A stretch of DNA of 64,000 nucleotides, taken from NCBI GenBank assembly GCA_027923505.1, contig BROI01000019.1, positions 372,001-436,000 on the forward strand, given 5' to 3'. The notes under the pieces were generated by a model. The model made no database searches and was not told the DNA's origin. It worked only from the letters and a program-made list of their open reading frames with translations. Origin of the DNA: Mayamaea pseudoterrestris. Its lineage: Eukaryota > Bacillariophyta > Bacillariophyceae > Sellaphorales > Sellaphoraceae. Below are positions 1 through 10,240 of the stretch, one piece after another (position 1 is the stretch's first letter; each line of letters begins with the position of its first letter). The translations under genes were made by a program, and so were the position numbers.

Positions 1-594
1 CGACTGGCGCGCAGAGAAACGGCCAGTTACTCTATGGCGCCCGATAATTCTGATCGTCGAACCTTGCCCGCCTTCCTCGCGATACAAAAGTTGCAGTAAA
101 TGCTTCGTCGAGCCATTTCGATATTTTAAAAGCAAACGCAGCAGAGTAGCCTCGGATCACGGCGATGATGACCACTCTTTCGCATGGCTACTCAAAAGCC
201 GCAGTCACGTTGTCAAGTTTTGCATCGATCACAAAAAGTACACTCGCTCGAAGCAATCTCATCGTAACTGTACCCCAGTCAGCTGTCGTTTTTGGAATAC
301 GATTCTTCCATCAGCAAGCAAACGATCCCTAGACAAAGGTACGAAGCATTTGGCGACCGTGCCAAGATCAAGCATGGCAAACTGCTTTTGGCGTTGAGTT
401 GCAGCAGCGAGAGAATGCTGCTGTCACCATCTGCTCATGCAAAGATGTTCAGATACTTTGTAACTTTGGCCGAACGTCGAAGTGACTTGTATTGGCATGT
501 CATTGCTGGATATTGATGTCCAGCATGGCGCTTTCTCGCCCTCTTCTCACTCAAAGCATGATTTTATCTGATAGTATAAACACACAGACGCATC
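1..594. other. Gene-free left edge and HMG gene upstream region
   Basis: No recognisable coding region or RNA gene. Short open frames exist, the longest about 74 codons around 292-516, but none resembles a known family. The segment just before 595 has no strong TATA box and presumably contains the promoter and 5' UTR of the HMG-box gene. Confidence 0.5.
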
Positions 595-2429
595 ATGAGC
601 ACTACTAGTACTTTTCCCCTTGTCAATTTTGTCCCTTCGGCCATTCCGGCTGCATTCATCGCGACTCCCGGACCTGTCATGGCGACACCTCAAATGGCGG
701 CGTCCACTCCAGCCACGCCAGCAATGGCTCCGGCGGCGGCGGCTCAAAAGTATCGCAAGGCTCCCGACGCTCCAAAGCGATTCAAGTCGGCCTTTATCAT
801 TTTTAGTGCCGCCAAGCATCGCGAAATCAAGGATGCCAAGGCAAAGGAAGGAAAACATGAAAAGGTACGTATATGCAGCGAGCAAGGGACTATTTTGTGA
901 ATGCGTAGAAAGGATGTTCTGCATCGCCTCTCACTAACTCGAGACGCTCCTCTTGAATACTCTTTGCACGCGCAGACGACTGACATTGCCAAGCTCGTGT
1001 CGGAAGCCTGGCGCCAGCTTGAACCGGATGAAAAGTCAAAGTGGGAAGCCGAGGCGCAAAAGGACAAGGCGCGCTACGAAGTCGAAAAGCACATGTACAA
1101 GGGCCCATGGAAGGTTCTTGCCAACAAGCGGGCCCCAAAGGACCCTTCGGCGCCAAAGCGGCCCATGAGCGCGTTCTTGTCATACAGCAACAAGCTCCGG
1201 GCTGCGTTGAAAAAGGAAAATCCAAACGCGACGAATTCTGATTTGTCAAAGCTGCTTTCAGTAAAATGGCAAAGTCTTGACATGAAGGAAAAGAAGAAGT
1301 TTGTGGACGAGGAATTTGAGCTCCGCTCCAAGTACAAGATTGAAATGGCGGAATGGCGCGAGCGTAACGCGGAAGAGAAACGGGTGGAGCGGGCGGAACG
1401 CGAAGCAATTGCGCTCAGGACGGCGGAAGCTCAGGCGCTAGCACGACCAGCCATGGAGCAGGCGGCGGCACTTCAGCAGCAGGCCTTGGCAGCTCAGCAG
1501 CAACAAGTCAACATGGCCGTTGCAGCCAACCTTCAGCAGCAAATGATGGCCGCTGGTGTCCAGCAGCAGCAGCAGCAGCAACCTACCGGCCAGCAAGAAG
1601 GAACTGAAAATGGTCAGCCTAGTGACGGTCAGCAACAGAACGGGCAGACAGGAAACACTGCTTCGACAGGCGAGGAAGCTCAGCAAGGCCAAAACAATCA
1701 GGCGGCCGCGGCAAACGGCATGTTTAACATGAACATGGGCATGCAGATAAATCCTGCTTTGCTGGCTAATAATCCCTTTTTAGCGCAACAAATTCAGAAC
1801 CAGATGCAGTTTCAACAACTTTTTGGTACGTTGGTTGTGAAAAATTTGATTTAATGTTGTCGTCTCGTTGCTGGTGTGTTTTCTCATACTTGTGTTAACC
1901 GAACCTCGCAGCCCAGCAGCAGTTCATGGCAGCGAATATGAATCAGCAAGGAGGTGCCGGGTTTGGCCAAAACACGACAAATCAAGCCGGTGCGCCTGGT
2001 ATGATGGGACAGAACCCAATGTTTACTAACATGCCTGGTAACATGCAGCAGCTTGGTATGACCGGACAGAACCCTATGCTTACTGGCATGCCTAGTAACA
2101 TGCAGCAGCCTGGTATGACGGGACAGAACCCTATGCTTACTGGCATGCCTGGTAACATGCAGCAGCAGCAGATGCAGTTTCCGAATATGATGCAGGGGCA
2201 GATGATGATGATGGGAATGAATCCGCAGCAAGGCAGCCAGCAGGTTAGCGTAGAGCAGCAAGCAATGCAGCAGACGATGCCAAACGTAGCTGGCGATTCG
2301 AATTTTCAAGCCGTGCCTGCACTCAATGTCGAAGAACCACCGGCGATGCAGGCCGGGCAGTCAAACGACCAGGAGCAGCCTCAGCACGAATTGGAAGTTG
2401 GAGGAGAAGCGGACTCATTTGAGGCTTAG
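595..2429 (+). CDS. Two-HMG-box chromatin protein with Q-rich tail
   Basis: Three exons, 595-864, 976-1825 and 1912-2429, joined by GT-AG introns in phases 0 and 1, give about 545 residues. After an Ala/Pro-rich N-terminus come two HMG boxes, residues about 60-128 (APKRFKSAF, then AWRQLEPDEKSKWEA) and 150-217 (APKRPMSAFLSYSNK), the usual tandem layout of HMGB or SSRP-type DNA-bending proteins. A charged helix (EEKRVERAERE) follows. The last 300 residues are rich in Gln, Met and Asn, with a CAG run near 1561 and three near-identical repeats of about 20 residues built on GMxGQNPMxTxMP (about 2000-2160). HMG boxes bend DNA non-specifically, and the Q/M-rich tail looks like a transcriptional activation or condensate-forming region, which is inference. 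The gene converges on the RUS gene with only 60 bp between stops. Confidence 0.9.
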
Positions 2430-2489
2430 ATGTACACTTCATGTCCCATTTCTACATTAAAAAGGTTGCTTGTTTTATTTTAGCTTTAT

Positions 2490-3845
2490 TTATGTAGGAA
2501 CTGATTCTATGTTTCGTATTCTTGCCTTGGCAGCAACTTGTAAAGGCCAGTCTGCGCGCATATGAACCCGTCCAAACATTGAACGAGCGGGAGACTCCCA
2601 TGACGACATGGTCATCTGGCGGAGCAATATGGGAAAGTACTGATCGGCTTGTGCAAGAGATTGTTCGATCAAATGCATGCAATTATCCGATCGAGTGGTC
2701 GTTGAGTCGAGCTCAGACGCCGCCAACATACGACGTAACAAGACAAGTGCAAACGTACTTTTGACAATGTCTACATTAGAAGCTTCCTCGTGCAAGACAA
2801 TGTGACACTCATCCACCCAAGCCGCATAAGAAGCTCTTTTGTGGCTCCGTGGCAGTCGATGCTTCTTGTGCTTCGAGTTTCGACCAACTATGAGCAGGAA
2901 ACGCTCACCACGAAAAATGTGAAGCAGCTGCTCCAGCTCTTGCGGGGAGAGCTTGCTTCGTTCCAATGACCCAAAGGCACCCTGCCGTCGAGCCACAAAG
3001 TCGGATCGGAAGAACAATCGCTCCTGGTCGGCGATATCTTTTGGCGTCGGTATACTGGATGGAGCGTTCTTGCCCAGCTGCCCCTGGCTCGCTTCTAGCG
3101 CATGACAGAACTTTGAAATGGCATGCACAAGTCGTTCAAAGTTGAAGACTCGATATTGAACGCAGCGCAACTGCCGGTACATGCAAACCAGTTCCATCAC
3201 TTGCAGCACCAAGTACGCCGTAATGACGCCTCGAGCGCTAGTCCCAATAGCTTTCGACAAGCAGACACCACTAGCAATTCCAATCAAATCAACAATGGCA
3301 ATTTGTGCCTCGCCCTTGGCTGTAATATCACCAATATTATCAGTGCCATTACGAAAGCTATTGTAGATTGCCGTTCGCGTGCTACTCGACGTGAGCATGC
3401 TGGTTTGCTTGAAAGCATTCGCCAGCGTCGCCCACACCAGAAACCCAGACGGATTCAAGTACGTGACAATCTCCAAGGCGTTTCCAAAGGCGTAGCTCAC
3501 GGCCGATCGAAACCGCCACCGCTTGGCGTCACTGTCGAAACGTCGTCCCATGCGGGAAGCCCACAGCATGCGAACAATCTTGCCGAGGGCGTCCTTCAAG
3601 ACCCAGTTGAGTGCTGCTGATAGTGCGAGTTTGTTGTTGTTGCTGTTCGATAGCCCTAGTCCAAGGAGGAGTGACTGCGTTCCAAAGACGTGCAGATTGG
3701 CATTCACAAAGCGTTGGGCAATGCGCCATCGGATGAATGAATAGTAGTTTTTTGTTACAGATTGCGGCAAGAATGCAACACTCAGGTTGGGTAAAATAGT
3801 TTGCTGAATAAAGTTGCCTCGTTGCTTCTTTGATGGCTCGAACAT
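2490..3845 (-). CDS. Root UVB sensitive (RUS/DUF647) family protein
   Basis: Single exon of 451 residues from the ATG at 3845. The DUF647 hallmarks are in order: a start resembling LP..SVT..Y, GTQSLLLGLG, ALNWVLKDALGKIVRML, FDSDAKRWRFRS, then FLVWATLANAFKQ and GDITAKGEAQ. In plants RUS proteins act in UV-B responses, vitamin B6 homeostasis and auxin transport, and RUS1 is plastid-linked. The molecular activity is unknown. The domain begins almost at the chosen start, so the protein as modelled has no targeting sequence. A separate ATG at 3936 opens a signal-peptide-like frame one base out of register (see findings), so the true N-terminus is uncertain. The family assignment itself is secure. 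Confidence 0.88.
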   Translation of the reverse strand: MFEPSKKQRGNFIQQTILPNLSVAFLPQSVTKNYYSFIRWRIAQRFVNANLHVFGTQSLLLGLGLSNSNNNKLALSAALNWVLKDALGKIVRMLWASRMGRRFDSDAKRWRFRSAVSYAFGNALEIVTYLNPSGFLVWATLANAFKQTSMLTSSSTRTAIYNSFRNGTDNIGDITAKGEAQIAIVDLIGIASGVCLSKAIGTSARGVITAYLVLQVMELVCMYRQLRCVQYRVFNFERLVHAISKFCHALEASQGQLGKNAPSSIPTPKDIADQERLFFRSDFVARRQGAFGSLERSKLSPQELEQLLHIFRGERFLLIVGRNSKHKKHRLPRSHKRASYAAWVDECHIVLHEEASNVDIVKSTFALVLLRRMLAASELDSTTTRSDNCMHLIEQSLAQADQYFPILLRQMTMSSWESPARSMFGRVHMRADWPLQVAAKARIRNIESVPT

Positions 3846-4182
3846 GTCGGTGTATTGGAAAAGCCTTGACACTTCTAAGACATGATGATAGCAACGCACT
3901 AACAACTAGACAGGTAGAAGGTCGTATTCTTGTCATTGCTTCTATAAGACGGAATATACGGTTGAAAAAAATGTGGTCGTCCCATAGAATTGACGGCTTT
4001 TTGGTGCAGTAAAGCAGACATGAATAGAGTTGTCCTTTTAGTGCCGCTTACATCTTGTCGCCCGTAACGGCTCGTTCGATCATCTCACGCGCTCACAAGA
4101 CCGGAAGCAGAGGAAAAGGGACGCCTGGTCAGTTTGCTCCTTCATTGAACTACTTAATCTTCCTTACAACAAATCAACAAAA
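3846..4182. promoter_or_regulatory. Divergent RUS / VPS4 intergenic region
   Basis: This 337-bp stretch separates two head-to-head genes and must hold both promoters. Its left 90 bp contain, on the minus strand from ATG 3936, a plastid-presequence-like frame that is not in phase with the RUS frame. Just before VPS4 the sequence turns A-rich (AAATCAACAAAA) ahead of the ATG, a favourable translation-start context. Confidence 0.5.
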
Positions 4183-5727
4183 ATGGAGAATACCATGATC
4201 CCGCAGGGCATTGAGATTGTCCAAAAGGCAATTCAGGCGGACCAGGAGGGCGACTTTGAAAAGGCGCTTGGCTTCTATCGCGATGCGTTGGCCCGGTTCA
4301 CCATTGGTTTAAAGTATGAAAAGAATGAAGCCCGCAAGAAACTAGTCATGGAGAAAGTGGAGGGCTACATGAATCGGGCGGAGGAGCTGTCCGATTACAT
4401 CAAAAAGCAAAATGAGCTCGATAAGAATGGCGGAGGAGGATCGGCGACGAAAAAGGCGGGCGACAAGGATGATCCGGATGAGGAAAAGGCCAAGCTTCGG
4501 GGAGCATTAGCTGGGGCGATTGTTTCGGAAAAGCCAAACGTCAAGTGGGATGATGTCGCTGGACTTGTCAATGCCAAGGAGTCGCTCAAAGAGGTACGCG
4601 AGTGGGAATTGTGATTTTCAAGTCTATTTTTGCTATGCAATTGGAATTCAGAATGTCTCAACATAGTTATTACTTTCTACAGACTGTCATTTTGCCGACC
4701 AAGTTTCCACAGCTTTTTACGGGAAAGGTACGCAATTGTTTTGGCGTTCGAGAATCAAGTGCGGGGCATACATGGCAGCTGCAATGAGCAGCAGTCTCAA
4801 GCACTTCATAAACTGACTCAAATTCATTCCATATTACATCAGCGCAAACCATTCAAGGGCATTCTGCTTTACGGACCTCCAGGAACTGGAAAGACCTACT
4901 TGGCCAAGGCTGTCGCTACCGAAGCTGACTCAACCTTTTTCAGTGTCTCGTCGGCCGATTTGATTAGCAAATGGCAGGGAGAATCGGAACGCTTGGTACG
5001 CAGTCTATTTGAAATGGCTCGGGAATCGGAAGGCGGACGCGCCATTATTTTTGTTGACGAGGTTGATTCGTTATGCGGAAGTCGGTCGGAGGGCGAATCG
5101 GATAGCTTGCGACGCGTCAAGACTGAGTTTTTGGTTCAAATGGACGGCGTGGGAAAGGATGAAGGCAAGGTATTAATCCTTGGAGCAACTAATATACCAT
5201 GGGAGCTGGATGCTGCCATTCGACGTCGGTTTGAGAAACGCGTATACATTCCCTTGCCTGAAGCGGAAGCACGAACATCCATGGTACAGTTGCATCTTGG
5301 TGACACGCCCAATAACCTCAGCGACGAAGATTTTCAGCGTATTGGTGACATTACCGAACGCGCTAGTGGATCCGACATTAAGGTGCTTGTCAAGGAAGCA
5401 CTCATGCAGCCTCTGCGCCGTTGCCAGCAAGCCAAACAGTTTTACGTTGATAGCAAAGGCGATTATCATCCATGCAGCAAGTATCCTAATTGCTCCAAGT
5501 GTCCTCCGAAACTTTCATCTGATCCGCCAGGCAAGAACTATACTTGCCAGCACTGCGGCGCCAAGCGCATGACACTCTGGGATGTCCCTTCTGATAAGTT
5601 GGTAGCGCCTGATGTTGTCCGCGAAGACTTTGAAAAGGTCATGCGAAATTCAGTTTCCACAGTGAGTGAAGCTGAACTGGAACGATTCACCGAATGGACC
5701 AAAATGTTTGGCCAGGATGGCGCATAG
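4183..5727 (+). CDS. VPS4: VPS4 AAA-ATPase of the ESCRT pathway
   Basis: Three exons, 4183-4593, 4683-4727 and 4843-5727, give 446 residues. Both introns are phase 0, and the middle exon is only 45 nt. An N-terminal MIT domain (about 1-75) binds ESCRT-III tails. The AAA core carries Walker A GPPGTGKT (163-170), Walker B IIFVDEVDSLC with D224/E225, and the arginine-finger stretch AAIRRRFEKR. The C-terminal helix ends ERFTEWTKMFGQ, typical of Vps4. VPS4 disassembles ESCRT-III in multivesicular-body formation, cytokinesis and membrane repair. The beta-domain region holds five cysteines (363, 369, 372, 387, 390) spaced C-x5-C-x2-C-x14-C-x2-C, which fungal and animal Vps4 lack and which looks like a zinc site. 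It converges with the GNAT gene. Confidence 0.95.
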
Positions 5728-5781
5728 AAGTCGTTTGCACACAGCTTATAACCACAATAGTCGTTATGATCATCCTGATAG

Positions 5782-6723
5782 TTACCACCATTCAATCGTG
5801 CAGTCACTCGTTAGGTCGTCCTGTAGAGCTCTTCCAATCATGGTGATTCCATAGACTTGATTGGGCGACCCCATCAAATCCTGCAACTCGGGAGCCAAGA
5901 AATAAGCTTGTCGCTGGTACCAATGCACTAGCTTACCACTTCCCTTGTCATCGGCAACCAATAGAGTATAGTTGGCACCTCGCATCGCGTGAATGTACGA
6001 AATGACTTGCAGAGCCAAGGGCCCAACATTGCGCGATCGGAATTCAGGTTCAACAAACATGTAAATGATGGCACAGCAGCGCACTTGCTCTGTTTCGTTG
6101 GCAGAATCGTCGCCGAAACAGTCTTTGACCGTTTCAACAATGGGAGGAGCTGACGGCCCTGGAATGGTAGTAATTCCAAACCGAGCAATTTTGCGGCCGG
6201 TGTACCAGGCTTCCAAACAAATTTGATTCACTTCGGAAGGAAGCCAGACACGAGGTAGAGGTTGACTCGTAATTGAGTAGTTTGCGATTTCTTTCTTTGT
6301 CTGAAACATCCATTTGGCCCGGTCGGCAAAAGTCGCTTCCGGCGGCAATCGGATCTTCCAAACCAGATCGGCATGCGAGAATGGTGTGCTAGTTACGGGC
6401 TCGTCGGACTTGTCGGCAGCACGGCAAATACTCCACGATTGCTTTCGACTTCGTTGAGAATTTCTACAGGAGGATGTTGTACTTGTGCACTTGTCCAAAG
6501 AGTATTGACCCTGACGAATGTCAAGATTGGTAGAAGTCGGTAGGGCTGATTGTCGCGATAGCCAAGAAGCAGCTAGAGGGATTGTTAAAAATAGCAACAA
6601 CAAAGACTTGTTTTCATGCCACACATTTTTCATTAGTAACATATACGATGAAGCCTTTGCTTGTAATTTGGGAGAGACATGAATTGCCGAGCGAAAGTAA
6701 GCGACGAAGACGCAGCGACACAT
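5782..6723 (-). CDS. GNAT-like N-acetyltransferase, probably plastid-targeted
   Basis: Single exon, 313 residues from ATG 6723; ATGs at 6642 and 6633 are equally possible starts. Around residues 40-55 lies a hydrophobic segment (SLLLLFLTIPLAASWLS) with a likely signal cleavage before Trp, the A/S-aromatic pattern of diatom plastid presequences. If this is the signal peptide, one of the internal ATGs is the better start. The second half has a GNAT-like layout: a strand IYMFVEPEFRSRNVGPLAL corresponding to the acetyl-CoA-binding R/Q-x-x-G-x-G/A loop, then a helix (ALQVISYIHAMRGA) and YTLLVADDKGSGKLVHWYQR, the characteristic end of the fold. The loop is degenerate (RSRNVG), so activity is unproven. 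The substrate is unknown. A TA dinucleotide run at about 6836-6849 lies upstream. Confidence 0.65.
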   Translation of the reverse strand: MCRCVFVAYFRSAIHVSPKLQAKASSYMLLMKNVWHENKSLLLLFLTIPLAASWLSRQSALPTSTNLDIRQGQYSLDKCTSTTSSCRNSQRSRKQSWSICRAADKSDEPVTSTPFSHADLVWKIRLPPEATFADRAKWMFQTKKEIANYSITSQPLPRVWLPSEVNQICLEAWYTGRKIARFGITTIPGPSAPPIVETVKDCFGDDSANETEQVRCCAIIYMFVEPEFRSRNVGPLALQVISYIHAMRGANYTLLVADDKGSGKLVHWYQRQAYFLAPELQDLMGSPNQVYGITMIGRALQDDLTSDCTIEWW

Positions 6724-6878
6724 TCGTTGATGAATTTAACGCTAATCAAGATTCAACATCAACTAGTGGCTGAAGGTTTTAGTCAGCTACTTTTCTACCG
6801 ATGTGCTACCAGGTCCTCCGCATTCTTTTTGCTGATATATATATATACACATAAACCATTAATTGAAACATTAGTCCC

Positions 6879-8213
6879 CTATATTTGTAAACCCAGTCCG
6901 ATGCCGCGGCGTCCATGCGAACGCTGTGCAATAACCGCACGTCCATTTTGAAAGCAATCGCCATCCTCCACTGGACTCAGGAATCGACAGGCTGGACAAA
7001 TGACCAGTTGACAGTCAGGTACTGTCGCTAGAAAGGTTTCGCACGCCAGGCAGGCTAGTTGAGCCAGGTATCCAGATTCGACGGCCACAATGGTTTCCTG
7101 ACTGCTTCGCAGTGGCATGGAAAGACCAGGCGATATTTCAATCTGCAGCTCCGGCTTTACCATGTGCGAAGGCATAAGTTGGCGACGACTCGAGTGTCGT
7201 GGTAAAGCATCCTGGTAATATGGAGATCTGCTTGGTGGAGTTGCTACTTGCCTCTCATAAGCACATGGGTCGTGAACATACTCGCGCTGCAGGGATTGAT
7301 TACTATGCGAGGGATAGTAAGGTTGCCTGCATTGCGGAGGATTGTGATGGCTACCGCGCGTGATGCGGCTCGAGTCATTGTATGGACGCGCAGCCGCAAA
7401 TGCTGCTCGTGTTCGGCCACCGGCTCCTTCGTATCGGTCCTCCTGCATCAAGTTTGCACAAGGCAGTGATTCCTCCCACCGTAGACTCGGACTGCGCTGA
7501 AATGGTGTCGGTACACCAATTGCCGCTGGGCTGTTAAAAGGTGGCGCGTAAACTTCAAAAGCTGAAGTCGCTTCGACTCTGCGAGGGCGTCCGGGAGTGA
7601 GAATGGAACTCGATGAAGTCACCGAGAGGCCATATTCGCTATCGCAGGTGGGAGACATGTTGTCCGAAAAGATGGTAGACTCCTCGTAGGTCGTCTCGGT
7701 GCAGGACTGATGTGCAGCGTACGCACATTCGCCCAACATCATTTTCGTGCCCTCGTCGAACAGTCGTTCCTTATGTCGCTGCTCAAATAGATTGTCCAAG
7801 TATTTTTGCTCATCCAGTGCGTGCGTGAGGAAACAAGAAGGGTCCGAAAAGAGCTCATTATCAGCGTCGTGTTCGACATATTTAGCAGCTTTGACGGATC
7901 TGATTCTTCTGGCTCGTCGAAACATTTCATCCACATCAATGTCCGTCGTTTCGCTGTCCGAAAGGTCGTCCATGCAAGGGTACATGACGAAACTACTGCT
8001 GCTTCTTCGTCGGGAGGCTGGTACTGCATGTATTGGTTCCTCAGAATTTGTGGCAGCAGACGCAGCCTTTCTTCGTTGGCATGAAAGCGGGCTACCGATG
8101 ACCAAATCATTCTTTGAGCAACGTTCTCGCCGTGGGACGCTCATCTGCTGCGATCGAAAACGAGCAGCAGCTTCCATTTCGTTGCCGACATGGCCAAAGT
8201 TGTCTCCCTCCAT
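6879..8213 (-). CDS. Hypothetical protein with C-terminal CxxC pairs
   Basis: Single exon of 444 residues from ATG 8213; the open frame extends slightly further but without an ATG. Most of the protein is Ser/Arg/Pro-rich and predicted to be disordered, with acidic patches (DLSDSETTDIDVDEMF). Near the C-terminus two cysteine pairs, CLAC and CPAC, are separated by about 16 residues (CETFLATVPDCQLVICPAC), which could form a small zinc ribbon like those of LSD1-type fingers. The same stretch is the only part that looks structured. No family is recognised and no function is proposed. The codon pattern and uninterrupted length argue for a real gene. It lies tail-to-head with the GNAT gene on the same strand, 155 bp apart. 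Confidence 0.65.
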   Translation of the reverse strand: MEGDNFGHVGNEMEAAARFRSQQMSVPRRERCSKNDLVIGSPLSCQRRKAASAATNSEEPIHAVPASRRRSSSSFVMYPCMDDLSDSETTDIDVDEMFRRARRIRSVKAAKYVEHDADNELFSDPSCFLTHALDEQKYLDNLFEQRHKERLFDEGTKMMLGECAYAAHQSCTETTYEESTIFSDNMSPTCDSEYGLSVTSSSSILTPGRPRRVEATSAFEVYAPPFNSPAAIGVPTPFQRSPSLRWEESLPCANLMQEDRYEGAGGRTRAAFAAARPYNDSSRITRGSHHNPPQCRQPYYPSHSNQSLQREYVHDPCAYERQVATPPSRSPYYQDALPRHSSRRQLMPSHMVKPELQIEISPGLSMPLRSSQETIVAVESGYLAQLACLACETFLATVPDCQLVICPACRFLSPVEDGDCFQNGRAVIAQRSHGRRGIGLGLQI

Positions 8214-8863
8214 GAGATGATGAAACTCTGCGATTCGATTAATTGGATGCAATACTAAACGCTGGCCTCACTGGTCATATGAAGGCAGCGGTAGTCCGCG
8301 TATAGCCTTGCCGCGAAGCCTTTTACTCAAGTATCACTCTCACCTGCACAAGGTTACGTGGATGCGTGAGCAAGACGAGTGATGAAAGAGATGGAAGCTT
8401 CAAGTTTCGTCGGAACAGTTTGATCTTGCCAAGTACTTTATCTATCATACTAGTTGGACAACTCTTAACCAACATAAGTAGACTGTCTTGGATAGATTAT
8501 TGCCTTTAGGGTGCGATCTTGCTGGTGGGCGTCATTTTGCATTGCCCATACGCCCAGGGCACAATCACAAATTTGCGGCCATCGCAAAAACCAATCGTAG
8601 ACTTTCAACGACTGAGACTGACTCCAACTCGTACAAGAAGTAGCTGATGACGCGTGGAGTACTGTACTTGTACCGGTAGTATAATCCATAAAGCAGCAAA
8701 TGCATGGGAGATCCCATAGCTGTCACAAGTACTCGCAAGTTGATCGTTGTTCAACAAGCTCCAGGAGGTTCTAATAGGATCGCAAGGTCATATGAAAATC
8801 CAATAAAGCTAATGAATTTATATTTTAAATCTCACAAACTCATCTTCTCACTCTTTGTAGAGA
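8214..8863. other. Gene-free spacer
   Basis: About 650 bp without a convincing gene on either strand. It contains one GTACCGGTAGT element near 8667, similar to elements in nearby promoters. The right part lies downstream of the RRP42 stop and holds AATAAA-like AT-rich sequence (around 8800-8830) on the plus strand. Confidence 0.45.
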
Positions 8864-9904
8864 TTACTGTAGACCAAATGGCTCCTGCAACAAAGAGAAT
8901 GACCCAGTCGTTTGCCGGTAAGATTGCTGCTTTTGACATGCTCCCTTGACAAATTGCACGGCCGTGCCCATAATCTCTGGCAAGGACGAGACGGGAATCT
9001 TGCCGGATGCTTGAACGGCACAAATTTGCATCTGATCATCACTTATTTCGCTGGTCGTTGCTTTCGGCCGAGTGACTTGGACTGCGACATGGACTTGGCC
9101 GACGGCGCAGGCTTGTTCTTGACTCGTCCCATCAACAATCAAAACGAAGGATTGCTGTTGCTGCGACGAGCATGGTATCAGTGCAACGCTGACCAAAACT
9201 ACCCTAGGACCATCAGCAGTAAGAATCGGTTGCGCAAGTTGAATATCGTCTTGAACGATGAGCGAGAATTGCTGTTGCTGCTGACTATTGCTCAAAGATG
9301 ATACACTTGGATTGGAATTGTCCTGCGTTGCAACTGACGGTAATAAAGTAGATTCCAAGGCGGCTTGAACAACGCTTGACACCGCGTGCAATCGACAAGT
9401 GGCCGAAGATGCTGCCATTAAAAATACCAAGTCAATGGACAGCTTCCATACGTATTCGTGCGGTAGAATGCATAGAGCCTTGCGATTAACAAGTACATTG
9501 TCGTCTTGTAGTAGTAAATGCGTCAAAAGTGATTGGATTTCGTCCAGTTCGTTCTGATTCCCAGCCGATAACTTGTCGATTGCAATTTCAATAACACCAC
9601 GGTCCGGTCGACTCACGGAAGGCCGAACCACTTGGGCCTTGACGCTACATAGAATTGTTTCCTGCATATCCAGCGTAGTCAGCCGAGCTGATCCATTGGA
9701 CAAGATAAAGGGTGGTTCACCGTGACTTGAGGTGTGTTCTTCGTCACTGCTGAGAGCCGTTGCATTGGCCGATGAAGTGAGATAGCCTTTTTCAGTGACG
9801 ATTACATAATCCCGCGACTCTAGACATCGTCTCCCATCGATGCGGCCATCATCTTGACATCCCAAGCTAATGTATTGTTCCTCGGAGCGGCTGAGGAGCG
9901 TCAT
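8864..9904 (-). CDS. RRP42: Exosome complex component RRP42 (RNase PH-like)
   Basis: Single exon, 346 residues from ATG 9904. The N-terminus EEQYISLGCQDDGRIDGR matches the start of Rrp42/EXOSC7, followed by NGSARLTTLDMQETILCSVKAQV and RPDRGVIEIAIDKL, the RNase PH fold strands. Later landmarks are ALCILPHEYVWKLSIDLVFL and FVLIVDGTSQEQACAVGQVHVAV. The protein is one of six RNase PH-like subunits of the eukaryotic exosome ring, catalytically inert, acting in nuclear and cytoplasmic 3'-5' RNA decay and rRNA processing. A Ser/Gln-rich insertion (SNSQQQQQF, and again SSQQQQSF) distinguishes it from animal homologues. It is divergently arranged with the MYB gene. Confidence 0.88.
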   Translation of the reverse strand: MTLLSRSEEQYISLGCQDDGRIDGRRCLESRDYVIVTEKGYLTSSANATALSSDEEHTSSHGEPPFILSNGSARLTTLDMQETILCSVKAQVVRPSVSRPDRGVIEIAIDKLSAGNQNELDEIQSLLTHLLLQDDNVLVNRKALCILPHEYVWKLSIDLVFLMAASSATCRLHAVSSVVQAALESTLLPSVATQDNSNPSVSSLSNSQQQQQFSLIVQDDIQLAQPILTADGPRVVLVSVALIPCSSQQQQSFVLIVDGTSQEQACAVGQVHVAVQVTRPKATTSEISDDQMQICAVQASGKIPVSSLPEIMGTAVQFVKGACQKQQSYRQTTGSFSLLQEPFGLQ

Positions 9905-10240
9905 GGTGAAGAAACTTGCGAAAATGGAAAAACGGACGGCTTTGCAGTCCAAATCTTACCGGTACTGCCAATCGCACCGGTACTGTACTGCATGCACTTT
10001 TTTCGGTTTTCGGCTCGACCATGATCATAACATTTGCATTTCACACTCATCATCATGATGAGTTTTGTAGCGCTACACAAACGAAGCATTCATTCAAGTG
10101 ACATAGTATAAACATTAATGCAGCAATCATAAGCAATCCTCGAGACGGTGGCAGTGCTATAGCTAATAATCCTTCACCACTCATCGCCATGCTGACGCCT
10201 CATGTTTCTGGATTCTTAAAATTTGAGAATTTTGCGACAA
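9905..10240. promoter_or_regulatory. Divergent RRP42 / MYB promoter with ACCGGTACTG pair
   Basis: This 336-bp head-to-head spacer holds two copies of ACCGGTACTG, at about 9958 and 9976, 18 bp apart on the same strand. They lie within 75 bp of the RRP42 start. No TATA box is obvious. The same core occurs in another divergent promoter of this window (13958). Confidence 0.45.

Noticed and set aside
890-1408. 172-codon minus-strand frame inside the HMG-box gene
   Set aside because: Antisense to a well-supported HMG-box exon, with no recognisable domain.
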